Of a stretch of 33,797 bases of DNA, positions 7,943 to 15,520 are shown in pieces. The notes below the pieces were generated by a model. It saw only the letters and a list, made by a program, of their open reading frames with translations. It searched no databases and was not told where the DNA came from. Positions within the stretch are counted from its first letter, which is position 1, and the number at the start of each line of letters is the position of its first letter. The position numbers and the translations under genes were made by a program. Source of the stretch: Magnetococcales bacterium. GTDB lineage: Bacteria > Pseudomonadota > Magnetococcia > Magnetococcales > Magnetaquicoccaceae. The stretch is from assembly GCA_015231375.1 (NCBI GenBank), contig JADGBT010000010.1:63287-97083 (forward strand), in the 5' to 3' direction.

Positions 7943-10792
7943 TCAGGCTGGGTGGGACGGAGTGGACTCCCCGGTGCGCGAGGGCGCGTGAGCGGAATCC
8001 GTGGAGAGATGAGGCAGAGAAGTGGTTTCCCGTCCGGTCGCCATTTCCGATGCCGGGAGCGGAGGACGACTGGCCAGGGGGGAGTCGGGCAGACGGGAAT
8101 CCTGGGGCGCGAAATAGGAGGTGGCCTGCTTCAGCGGACCGGTAGCCAAGTCGAAGACCGACTTGGCCGACAGGATGATCTCACGGGCGGTGGCGCTGTT
8201 TTTCTTGAGCAGTTCGTCGAGTTTTTCCAGGGCGGCCAGTGCCCGTTCCGGGGAGTGTTCCAGGGTCATCACGGTGTCGGGTGTGGAGTCCTGCGGCATG
8301 GGCAGGGCGGGCAACAGGTTTTCCAAAGCGGTGATCGCGCCTTCCGCAGCCGTCAGCCGTTCTCCGATCAGTTGGTTCAAGGCGTCGAGTTCGGATTGCA
8401 TCTCCTGGGTGACCCGGAGGATCGGGGCTGGGGCGAGGGAGCCTTCTTTGCCGTGCCCCTCTTTGCCGTGCCCCTGTTTGCCGTGTTCCTGTTTGCCGTG
8501 TTTGGATCCTTTGCCGCCCTCGTCGGCGGATTTGTGACCGGGAGGCGGCAGGGTGGCCTGGGTGAGCCGTTCACGGGTGGTCTCTTGCAGCCGTTGCAGG
8601 CGCTCCTGGAGTTGACGCCACGACTCCATGGAGTCGTGAACCACCTGTTTGCCTTCCGTGATCGCCTGGGCGGTCTGTCCGGCCATGCGTTCGGAGGTGT
8701 GCAACAAGCGGGTCTGTTCGTGTCGCAGTCGGGTCTGTTCCTGAATGAGCCGGTTGCTCTCTGCGGAGAACAGACCGGCCATCTCTTCGATGGCGGTACG
8801 GGCATCGGCCAGCAGGTCCGAGCCGGCGGCCGATTCCCGTGAGATCACCATGGCATGAGAGGCCAGTTTGCGGATGCGCAGGGCCATGGGCTCGGCCGCC
8901 AGCTGAATCCGTTGACCCGCTTGCGCCACCTCTTCGGAAACCGTGACCACGGAGCGGGTCAGGGAACCCAGTTCATCCCGGCGCGAGCTGGTCTCCTGGG
9001 CGGTGAAATGGCCGGAGGCCATGCGATTGAGGGTGAAGGCGGTTTCGTTCAAGGGATCGAGCAGCTCCCGCTGGATCATGCGCGTGCCGATCAGGGTGAG
9101 CAGGGCGACGCTGGTGAAGATCCCCAGGAGCATGGGCGTGGAATGGGCGCCGGGAGCGGACTCTTCCAGGTCGATTTCGGTGATCACGGCCCAGGTGAAA
9201 CCATCCATGGGCAGGGGCGCGAAGCTGGAAATGACCCGTTTGCCTGGGGCGCGGGAGGTTTCCAGGGTGCCGGTCTCTCCGGCCAGGGCGCTGCGCAGCG
9301 CTTGCGGGGAGACCACCGCCTCAGCCGCGCCGCCGATGAAGGCGGTGGCCGTGGAGGGGTTGGCCGGATCGGTGAAGGCGTCGGAACGCAGTTTCTCATC
9401 CGGTCCCACCAGGAAGATCCGGTAGGGGCTGGCCTGGGACAGTTGGTGCATCATGGCGGTGATGGTGTCCGGGGCCAGTTGCAAGGCGGCCACCAGCACC
9501 AGTTGACCCTGGTCGATCACCGGCTGGGCCATGAAGAAGGCCGGTTGGTTGTCGCTCGGGGGATAGGGGAGCAGATCCGACAGTCCGGCCTTTTGGCTTT
9601 TGAGGGTGCGTTGAATCAGGTGTCCGAGGTTGGTGGAGGCGTAGCGACCGGTCAGCAGATTGGTGGCGAAGTCGGCCTGACGCGCCGAGGTGTGAAACAC
9701 CTCCCCGTTGGGGTGAATCAGGAACAGATCGTAATATCCGGCGGTTTCGCTGAATTTTTGCAGCCAGTTGCGGGTTTCGCCGGGGTGGGGGGCAAAGACG
9801 CGGGCGGCCTCTTTTTCCGCCACGATGGCCCAGCGCAACCCCTTGACCTGAATCGGCGCCCAGGCGGCGAGCAGTGGGGGATGAGCGGCGCTGGTGAGGA
9901 GTCCGGAGCCGGTTTTCTGGTCGAGAGCGGCCTGGATGGCGGCAGTCGGCAGGCTTTCCGTGGGGCGGGAGGCCGGCGGATCGGAACGCGGACCATCGCT
10001 GGCCGCCAGCAGCAGATGACCCCGCAGGGCCGGATCCACGCCGCTGTGGAGCAGTTGGGTCAGTACCGGACGGGAGATGCGGGCGATGACCGCGCCGATG
10101 GTCGCCCCCTCTTTTTTGATCGGCGCGCCGAAGAACAAGGAGGCGTGGGGTTGCGGATCCTGAATGGTGGCCGCTTCCAGGGCCTGCCGGTGGATCTGGG
10201 CCAGAGGGGAGTCCTTGAGGGGTTTCTGATGGATGTTGTGGCCCAATTCCGTGTGTCGGTTCAGGGTGTAGACCACATCCCCGAGCGGCGAGATGACATA
10301 CAGATCCTCCAACCCCATGCTGGACTGGCTGTGGATCGGCGGCACATAGCCTTCCACGGTTTCGCGCCAGTGGTTGTCATCGCTTTTGCGCCCCGCCTGG
10401 CGAAACAGCCAGTCGATGGCGGCGATCCGCTTGATGAAGTCCGGGTTGGCGGCCAGTTGCACCATGTCGTTGAGTTGGGTGTTCAGAAAGGTTTCGACGC
10501 GTTCTTTCTTCACATCCCGCAGCGATTCCAAAGCCCCACGGGCCTGCTGGTGGTTCTCGGCGGCGATTTGCGCGAGAATCTCCATGTCGGCGCGGCGTTC
10601 GGCGAGGTGTCGTTTGATTTCGGTCAGGGCGATGGAACGGGCGGTCTCCAGTTGCGCGGTGACCTGGAGGGTTTTGGATCGATCCGCCTGGTGGTCTCGC
10701 AACCACCAGAGGATCAGAACCGGAATCAGCCCGCACAGCAGCAGCAGTACGGTCAGCTTGGGACGCAAGCGAATGTCTTGCAGTCGGATCAT
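7943..10792 (-). CDS. Large atypical chemoreceptor-like sensor with Cache-type periplasmic region and HAMP
   Basis: A 949-residue membrane sensor. One transmembrane helix lies near residues 11-28, followed by a periplasmic region of over 500 residues with at least two Cache-like modules (LYVISPLGDVVYTLNR and LFLIHPNGEVFHTS are typical strands). A second membrane helix is near 553-573, then HAMP and a long coiled coil. The conserved signalling hairpin of methyl-accepting proteins is not recognisable. Instead there is a low-complexity insert of repeated HGK(Q/E)(E/G) units near residues 760-785, encoded by 15-base repeats at about 8445-8505, another helical segment and a Pro/Ser/Thr-rich tail. 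ATG 10792 is chosen over TTG 10804 because TTGGAA precedes it. Placement between cheA and cheW argues that it signals to this CheA. Confidence 0.8.
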   Translation of the reverse strand: MIRLQDIRLRPKLTVLLLLCGLIPVLILWWLRDHQADRSKTLQVTAQLETARSIALTEIKRHLAERRADMEILAQIAAENHQQARGALESLRDVKKERVETFLNTQLNDMVQLAANPDFIKRIAAIDWLFRQAGRKSDDNHWRETVEGYVPPIHSQSSMGLEDLYVISPLGDVVYTLNRHTELGHNIHQKPLKDSPLAQIHRQALEAATIQDPQPHASLFFGAPIKKEGATIGAVIARISRPVLTQLLHSGVDPALRGHLLLAASDGPRSDPPASRPTESLPTAAIQAALDQKTGSGLLTSAAHPPLLAAWAPIQVKGLRWAIVAEKEAARVFAPHPGETRNWLQKFSETAGYYDLFLIHPNGEVFHTSARQADFATNLLTGRYASTNLGHLIQRTLKSQKAGLSDLLPYPPSDNQPAFFMAQPVIDQGQLVLVAALQLAPDTITAMMHQLSQASPYRIFLVGPDEKLRSDAFTDPANPSTATAFIGGAAEAVVSPQALRSALAGETGTLETSRAPGKRVISSFAPLPMDGFTWAVITEIDLEESAPGAHSTPMLLGIFTSVALLTLIGTRMIQRELLDPLNETAFTLNRMASGHFTAQETSSRRDELGSLTRSVVTVSEEVAQAGQRIQLAAEPMALRIRKLASHAMVISRESAAGSDLLADARTAIEEMAGLFSAESNRLIQEQTRLRHEQTRLLHTSERMAGQTAQAITEGKQVVHDSMESWRQLQERLQRLQETTRERLTQATLPPPGHKSADEGGKGSKHGKQEHGKQGHGKEGHGKEGSLAPAPILRVTQEMQSELDALNQLIGERLTAAEGAITALENLLPALPMPQDSTPDTVMTLEHSPERALAALEKLDELLKKNSATAREIILSAKSVFDLATGPLKQATSYFAPQDSRLPDSPLASRPPLPASEMATGRETTSLPHLSTDSAHAPSRTGESTPSHPA

Positions 10793-10815
10793 GCGCAATT
10801 CCAAGGGAGGGGATG

Positions 10816-12948
10816 TTACGGAACGTCCAACTCCCGGTTTTCTTCTTCTTCGACGTAACGGACCATTTTGGTGAGGTCGAGAATCAGCGCCACTCCACCG
10901 TTGCCGAGAATCGTGGCGCCGGAGAACTCCTCGGAGTGCTGGAAGTTCTTGCCCAGGGTCTTGATGACCGTCTGATGTTGTCCCACCACTTTGTCCACGA
11001 CAAAGCCGATGCGTTTTTCATCGACTTCGGAGATGACGATCTGTTCGATTTCCGGAGGGGAGCCTCCGATTTCGAAGCGGCTGCGGATGCGGATATAAGG
11101 GATGATCTCGCCGCGCACGTTGATGACATGGCGGCCATGGGCCTTTTCCACATCCTCGCGGGAGAGTTCGACGCACTCTTCGACGGCGGCCAGGGGCAGG
11201 ACGAAATATTCCCCTTCCACCATCACCAGCAGACCTTCGATGATGGCCAGGGTGAGGGGGAGCTTGAGGGTGATGGTCGTGCCTTTGCCCAGCACGCTGT
11301 TGACATCGATGGAACCCCGCAGACCCTCGATGGAGCGGCGTACCACGTCCATGCCCACGCCGCGACCCGACACATTGGTGATTTTGGCGGCGGTGGAGAA
11401 ACCGGCGGCGAAAATGAGCTGAAACGCCTCTTTTTCGGTCAGTTCATCGTCCGGGGAGAGCAGTCCCTTTTCGATGCCCTTGGCGCGCAACCGTTGGGCA
11501 TCGAGTCCGGCGCCGTCGTCTTCCACCCGGATCAGCACGCTGGCGCCGGAGTGGATGGCCGCCAGGGTGATCTTGCCCACGGGATTCTTGCCATGGGCGC
11601 GTCGGATTTCCGGGGATTCCACCCCGTGGTCGATGCTGTTGCGGATGATGTGGACCAATGGATCGTTGAGCTGATCGATGACGGTTTTGTCGAGTTCGGT
11701 TTCGCCCCCGGCGGTGATCAGCTCGATCTCCTTGCCCAGTTCGGTGGAGAGATCCCGGACCAGTCGCTTGAACTTGTTGAAGGTGGTGTCGATGGTCAAC
11801 ATGCGGATGCTCATGGTGTTGTCCCTGAGTTCCGCAGTGAGCCGTTCCACCTCTTCGGCGATGAGTTGCAAGGTGTGATCGCCGATGCTGCTGGCGGTCT
11901 GGTTGAGACGCGCCTGCATGGTCACCAGTTCGCCCACCAGATCCACCAGACTGTCGAGCTTGTCCGAGGGGACGCGCACGCTGGTGGCGGTTTCGGCGGT
12001 TTTCTTCTTGTCGTGCTTTTCCTGGATGACCAACTGTTCGGTGAGGGCCGCCCGCACCTTGTCCGGGGTGACCACGCCGGCTTGCACCAGCCGGTCTCCC
12101 AGGGGCAGGAGGGCTTTTTCCAGTTCGTTGGAGTTGACATCCCCTCTTTCCAGGAGGATCTGACCGAGTTTCTTGGACTCTTCCCGGTCGCGCATCACCT
12201 GATCCCGGTCCAGCAGCCGGATGTTGATGTCGCATTCGTCTTCCACGAAGATGAACACATCGCGGATGGCGTTTTCGCCGATTTCGGCGGTGAGGAAGAT
12301 CTCCCAGCCCGTGTAGCACACCTCGGCGTCCAGGTCGTCGAAATCCGGGAGCTTTTCGGTGCGGGCCACCACGCGGCAATCCCCGAGTTCCCGCAGTTCG
12401 TTCAGCAGCAGCAACGGATTGGTGCCGCTGGAGAAGATGTCCGGATTGGGGGTGAAGCGGATGCGGAAGATGTGGGGTTCGTTGGTGTCCGGGGTTTGCG
12501 CCTGGGGTTTGCCCGCCGGAGCGCCATGGCCTGCGGCGTGACCACCGCCACCACCGCTTTTTTTCTCCGGGGAGAGGGCGCGCAATCCGGCGATGATCCG
12601 GTTGGCGTTGTTCTGGTCCGCCGGTTCACCACCACCCGCCGCCGCGTCCAGCATGGCGCGGATTTGATCCCGGGCCGCCAGCGTGAGGTCGATCAGGGGT
12701 TTGGTGACCGGAATGGTCCCGTTGCGTGCCATGTCGAAGACCGTTTCCACCTCGTGGGTGAATTCGGCCACGGCGTCGAAACCGAACATGGCACCCGAGC
12801 CTTTGATCGTGTGCATGGCCCGGAAAACCCGGCTGATCAGTTCCTGATCTTGGGGGGCAGCCTCCAGTTCCAGCAGGGAGTCTTCCAGTTCGGACAGCAG
12901 TTCGTAGGCCTCTTCGGTAAAGGCGCTGGTGTCGATTTCAACGTTCAT
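10816..12948 (-). CDS. cheA: Chemotaxis histidine kinase CheA
   Basis: A 710-residue CheA. The Hpt domain has its phospho-histidine at His46 (AMHTIKGSG). A flexible Gly/His-rich linker (130-150) leads to a P2-like domain (about 158-245). Residues 258-305 carry two consecutive LGxxLxxxGxVxxxxLxxAL-type units (LGQILLERGDV and LGDRLVQAGVV), which resemble the N-terminal domain of type II secretion and MshE ATPases. Dimerisation follows (about 325-395). The ATPase has an N-box HIIRNSIDHG at 433-442, VEDDGAGLD at 475-483 and SGRGVGMD at 527-534. A CheW-like domain ends the protein. All catalytic motifs look intact. It lies 22 bases after cheY; AGGGGA precedes the ATG. Confidence 0.95.
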   Translation of the reverse strand: MNVEIDTSAFTEEAYELLSELEDSLLELEAAPQDQELISRVFRAMHTIKGSGAMFGFDAVAEFTHEVETVFDMARNGTIPVTKPLIDLTLAARDQIRAMLDAAAGGGEPADQNNANRIIAGLRALSPEKKSGGGGGHAAGHGAPAGKPQAQTPDTNEPHIFRIRFTPNPDIFSSGTNPLLLLNELRELGDCRVVARTEKLPDFDDLDAEVCYTGWEIFLTAEIGENAIRDVFIFVEDECDINIRLLDRDQVMRDREESKKLGQILLERGDVNSNELEKALLPLGDRLVQAGVVTPDKVRAALTEQLVIQEKHDKKKTAETATSVRVPSDKLDSLVDLVGELVTMQARLNQTASSIGDHTLQLIAEEVERLTAELRDNTMSIRMLTIDTTFNKFKRLVRDLSTELGKEIELITAGGETELDKTVIDQLNDPLVHIIRNSIDHGVESPEIRRAHGKNPVGKITLAAIHSGASVLIRVEDDGAGLDAQRLRAKGIEKGLLSPDDELTEKEAFQLIFAAGFSTAAKITNVSGRGVGMDVVRRSIEGLRGSIDVNSVLGKGTTITLKLPLTLAIIEGLLVMVEGEYFVLPLAAVEECVELSREDVEKAHGRHVINVRGEIIPYIRIRSRFEIGGSPPEIEQIVISEVDEKRIGFVVDKVVGQHQTVIKTLGKNFQHSEEFSGATILGNGGVALILDLTKMVRYVEEEENRELDVP

Positions 12949-12970
12949 GGCGTGTCGTTCCCCTCAACGG

Positions 12971-13336
12971 TCAGCCCAGTACCTTTTTGACGACTTCCAG
13001 GAGTTGTTCCGGCTTGAAAGGTTTGACGATCCAACCGGTGGCGCCGGCGGTCTTGCCTTCTTGTTTGCGGGTGGCCTGGGATTCGGTCGTCAACATGACG
13101 ATTGGCGTGAATTTGTAATTGGGCAGGGTGCGCAAGGCGGTGATCAGCGCGATTCCGTCCATGTTGGGCATGTTCAGGTCGGTGATGATCATGTCCATGT
13201 TGCTGGCTTTGGCCTTGTTCAGTCCGTCCACCCCGTCCACGGCTTCCACCACGGTGAAGCCCGCGCCTTTGAGGGTCATGCCCACCATCTGTCTCACGCT
13301 GGACGAGTCATCCACCGTCATGATCGTTTTTGGCAT
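12971..13336 (-). CDS. cheY: CheY-type single-domain response regulator
   Basis: A 121-residue receiver domain with the acidic pocket Asp9-Asp10, the phospho-acceptor Asp53 (MIITDLNMPNMDG), Thr83/Thr84 and Lys105 (VKPF), so all key residues of an active CheY are present. There is no output domain. ATG 13336 is preferred because GGAGTG lies upstream on the minus strand; an in-frame codon at 13363 would add nine residues and overlap the STAS gene. Seven bases separate it from the STAS gene and 22 from cheA. It may serve flagellar or pilus motility; which of these cannot be read from the sequence. Confidence 0.93.
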   Translation of the reverse strand: MPKTIMTVDDSSSVRQMVGMTLKGAGFTVVEAVDGVDGLNKAKASNMDMIITDLNMPNMDGIALITALRTLPNYKFTPIVMLTTESQATRKQEGKTAGATGWIVKPFKPEQLLEVVKKVLG

Positions 13337-13343
13337 CAGTTTG

Positions 13344-13673
13344 TCACTCCTTCCAAAGTCCACTGGTCTCTTTATCGCCCCCGCAATCGACGAAGCCGGC
13401 CTGTTGCACGGTCTCCCGGAGGGCGGAGGGGAGAGTGCCGGAAATGGTCAGGGTATTACCCTTTTTCAGCAGAGTCCTCTGGGCGGCGCACAAAATTTGC
13501 AAGGTGGTCAGATCCACCCGTTCCACTTCGGACAGGTTCAGTTCCAGATTGTTCGACTGATACATGGCGTTGGCCATGGCTTCCTTGAAATCAGCCGCGT
13601 GACGGATGGTCAGGTCTCCTGTCAGTGAGAGCACGCCAACCGAACGGGCGGTATCCAAACTGAAATGGAACAT
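13344..13673 (-). CDS. STAS-domain protein, first gene of the chemosensory operon
   Basis: A 109-residue stand-alone STAS domain (anti-sigma-antagonist-like fold), with GVLSLTGDLTIRHAADF at the start and a central NLSEVERVDLTTLQIL segment that corresponds to the usual phosphorylatable loop. Here the loop has Thr-Thr where many relatives have Ser. AGGAGA precedes the ATG. Stand-alone STAS proteins are common as the first gene of cheY-cheA clusters, where they are thought to link the kinase to other outputs. No partner anti-sigma kinase is visible. Confidence 0.85.
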   Translation of the reverse strand: MFHFSLDTARSVGVLSLTGDLTIRHAADFKEAMANAMYQSNNLELNLSEVERVDLTTLQILCAAQRTLLKKGNTLTISGTLPSALRETVQQAGFVDCGGDKETSGLWKE

Positions 13674-13725
13674 GGTTGTTTCTCCTGGGCGAGTCCCGTT
13701 AACCGGCGATCCTGGTCAGAATGAA

Positions 13726-13734
13726 AATATAGCA
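13726..13734 (-). promoter_or_regulatory. Candidate extended -10 promoter of the chemosensory operon
   Basis: On the minus strand the gap before the STAS gene contains TGC-TATATT, a TGn-extended -10 element, about 53 bases upstream of the STAS start codon. I found no good -35 and no sigma-28 (flagellar) consensus in the gap. The call rests on this one element only. Confidence 0.35.
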
Positions 13735-13787
13735 CATTCGACCCGATAGGGGAAGGGGATCGACAAAAATTGGAAAAAATAGCAAGT

Positions 13788-14405
13788 TTAGATGCTCCCG
13801 AGCGCCCTGGAGAGATGCCGTGTGGCGGCTGCGGGATCGGATGCGTTGAAGATGCCCCGGATGAGCGCCACCCCCGTTGCCCCGGCTCCGAGCACTGCGT
13901 GAACGTTGTCGCCGTGGATGCCTCCCAATGCCAGAACCGGACCGGGAATGGCGGCGCGCAAGACGGCAAAGCGCTCCAGACCCAGCGGGATGGCCTCGGG
14001 ATGGGACTCCGTGGCGAAAACCGGAGAGAGCGTGACATAGTTCCCGCCCTGGAGCAAGTGTTGTCGGGCATGCGTGGTTTCATGACAGGATCGCCCGAGC
14101 AACAAGGCGGGGCCCAGCAGGTGTCTGGCCGTGGCGGTATCCTGGCCGGCTTCGGGCAGATGAACGCCGTCGGCGCCTGTTTTCATGGCGATTTCCACAC
14201 GATCGTGGATCAGCAGGCGTCCCCCGGCGGGATGCAGGATGGCTTTCAGGCGTCGGGCCACGGCTTCCAGGGTGGTGTCGGAGGCGTTCTTGTCGCGCAG
14301 CAACAGATCGAAGGGAGCGCCTGACAGCGCCCGTGACAGCACGGATTCCAGATCCGCGCGCAAGGGCGCGTCGGTGATCAGCAGCAGTCGCGGCGGCGGG
14401 AGCAT
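13788..14405 (-). CDS. Thiamine phosphate synthase family protein (ThiE/TenI-like)
   Basis: A 205-residue TIM-barrel protein. LLLITDAPL opens the first strand, and DGVHLPE, GRSCHETTHA, GGNYVTLSPVF and LALGGIHGDNV are the family landmarks. The string YVTLSPVFATESHPEAIPLGL is closer to the TenI/thiazole-tautomerase branch than to canonical ThiE, so it may be a thiazole tautomerase or a salvage variant rather than the coupling enzyme. No thiamine genes and no TPP riboswitch are nearby. The ATG at 14405 has no good ribosome site. It is 71 bases downstream of torF in the same direction, with a hairpin in between. Confidence 0.8.
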   Translation of the reverse strand: MLPPPRLLLITDAPLRADLESVLSRALSGAPFDLLLRDKNASDTTLEAVARRLKAILHPAGGRLLIHDRVEIAMKTGADGVHLPEAGQDTATARHLLGPALLLGRSCHETTHARQHLLQGGNYVTLSPVFATESHPEAIPLGLERFAVLRAAIPGPVLALGGIHGDNVHAVLGAGATGVALIRGIFNASDPAAATRHLSRALGSI

Positions 14406-14427
14406 GGGTGTGCGGTTTTTGAAGGAG

Positions 14428-14460
14428 CGTGGGACACGCCGGAAGGGGCCATGTCCCACG
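14428..14460. repeat. Hairpin between torF and the ThiE-like gene
   Basis: Arms CGTGGGACA (14428-14436) and TGTCCCACG (14452-14460) pair perfectly around a 15-base loop. It starts 16 bases past the torF stop. No U-run follows on the minus strand, so it may be a weak terminator or a 3'-end stabilising stem rather than a strong terminator. Confidence 0.55.
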
Positions 14461-14476
14461 GTTTTCAAAACGGGTT

Positions 14477-15334
14477 TCAGAAGGTCTTGGTCAGGGCGAG
14501 GACGAAGTTGTCTCCGCCTTGATCCTTCAGATCGGTCGCTTTCTTGGCGGACGGGTAGTTGTCCCAGAATTTGCCGTTGTCCGCGTACAGATAGGCCGCG
14601 CTCAGGCTGATGCCCCCTTCGAAGGCTTTGGCGATGCCGATCTTGAAGTCCGCGTAATCCGGATTGGTCACTCCGGCGGCGTTGGCGGCCGCCAGTTGAC
14701 TGGAGAAGTTGGTGTAGCCGACATGCAAGGGCATGGTCACATCCTTGGTGAAGATGGACTCGGGCAGCGGCACGTTGGCGGTCAGGTCCAGATAGGTGGT
14801 TCCCTTGGAGTTGTCGTTGAACCCGGTTTTCTTGTTGGCGCCGAAATAGTCGGTGACCGCGACCGAGACCTTGGCGGTGATCCACTTGTAGCCCACACCG
14901 GCGTTCAGTTCAAAGGTGTTGTAGGACTGGTCGGCCACTGCGGGAATGATGTCGTTGTAGTTGGCGCCCGGATACACATAGCCGATGCCGCCAAGGGTCC
15001 AGGTCCAGTCGTCGTTGAACTTGCCGTTGAAGCCGCCATACAGATCGAGTTCCGCCCAGCCGTCGGCGAACAGTTTGTCGCTGATGCTCGACGCCCACAG
15101 TCCCGCATACCATCCGGTGGCGTGGGAGTAGTCAACACCGGCCTGGAGCGCCGGATTGTCCCAGGTCTGGGTCAGGCCGCGAAAGAGGTAGTTGCTGACC
15201 GCGCCCACGTTGGCCGTGACCGTATGGGGGGAGGCCGGGGCGGCGTCGGCGGCCAGGCCGGTGGCGGGAAGGCCGATACAGGTCGCCAGTCCCAGAATGC
15301 CCGCCCATTGTGTCGATTTGCGCAAGATACTCAT
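14477..15334 (-). CDS. TorF family putative outer-membrane porin (Gcw_chp type)
   Basis: A 285-residue precursor. The first ~30 residues are a signal peptide (basic start, hydrophobic core, cleavage near TGLAADA). The mature part alternates aromatic and polar residues as in a beta-barrel, with VSNYLFRGLTQTWDNPALQ, the signature start of the family, and ends in KTF with a terminal Phe for outer-membrane assembly. AAAGGAGAT precedes the ATG. Family members are often found next to glnK-amtB, as here, and are proposed to be nutrient porins. A role in bringing ammonium or nitrogen compounds across the outer membrane is an inference from that linkage. Confidence 0.85.
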   Translation of the reverse strand: MSILRKSTQWAGILGLATCIGLPATGLAADAAPASPHTVTANVGAVSNYLFRGLTQTWDNPALQAGVDYSHATGWYAGLWASSISDKLFADGWAELDLYGGFNGKFNDDWTWTLGGIGYVYPGANYNDIIPAVADQSYNTFELNAGVGYKWITAKVSVAVTDYFGANKKTGFNDNSKGTTYLDLTANVPLPESIFTKDVTMPLHVGYTNFSSQLAAANAAGVTNPDYADFKIGIAKAFEGGISLSAAYLYADNGKFWDNYPSAKKATDLKDQGGDNFVLALTKTF

Positions 15335-15451
15335 GACATCTCCTTTTTAAGATTTTGATTGCGTGTCGCGTTGAAAGTTTTCGGATTTCGGATTGGTTCG
15401 GTCGATCGCATAACGATATGTATCGTATGGTCGTATGCAGAACATGAACCA

Positions 15452-15485
15452 TTTCTGGCCGGACAGCGGACTGTCCGGCCAGAAA
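15452..15485 (-). terminator. Strong hairpin downstream of amtB
   Basis: A perfect 15-bp stem (15452-15466 with 15471-15485; core CTGGCCGGACAG) and a four-base loop lie 36 bases after the amtB stop. The stem ends carry AAA/TTT, so it can work as a terminator or attenuator between amtB and the TorF gene. Confidence 0.75.
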
Positions 15486-15520
15486 ATTCATCTCAAAGCT
15501 GTGGCATCCATTCAGGGTGA

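Noticed and set aside
8855-10858. Long plus-strand frame opposite the receptor gene
   Set aside because: Gly/Gln/Val-rich shadow frame with no domains. The minus strand gives a clear Cache/HAMP protein in operon context.
7428-13673. Type IV pilus (Pil-Chp) chemosensory system
   Set aside because: Tempting because pilin genes are in the window, but the CheA has one Hpt domain and the layout lacks the pilGHIJ order; the genes are in separate units.
14406-14476. TPP riboswitch upstream of the ThiE-like gene
   Set aside because: None of the conserved TPP-riboswitch segments is present, only a simple hairpin.
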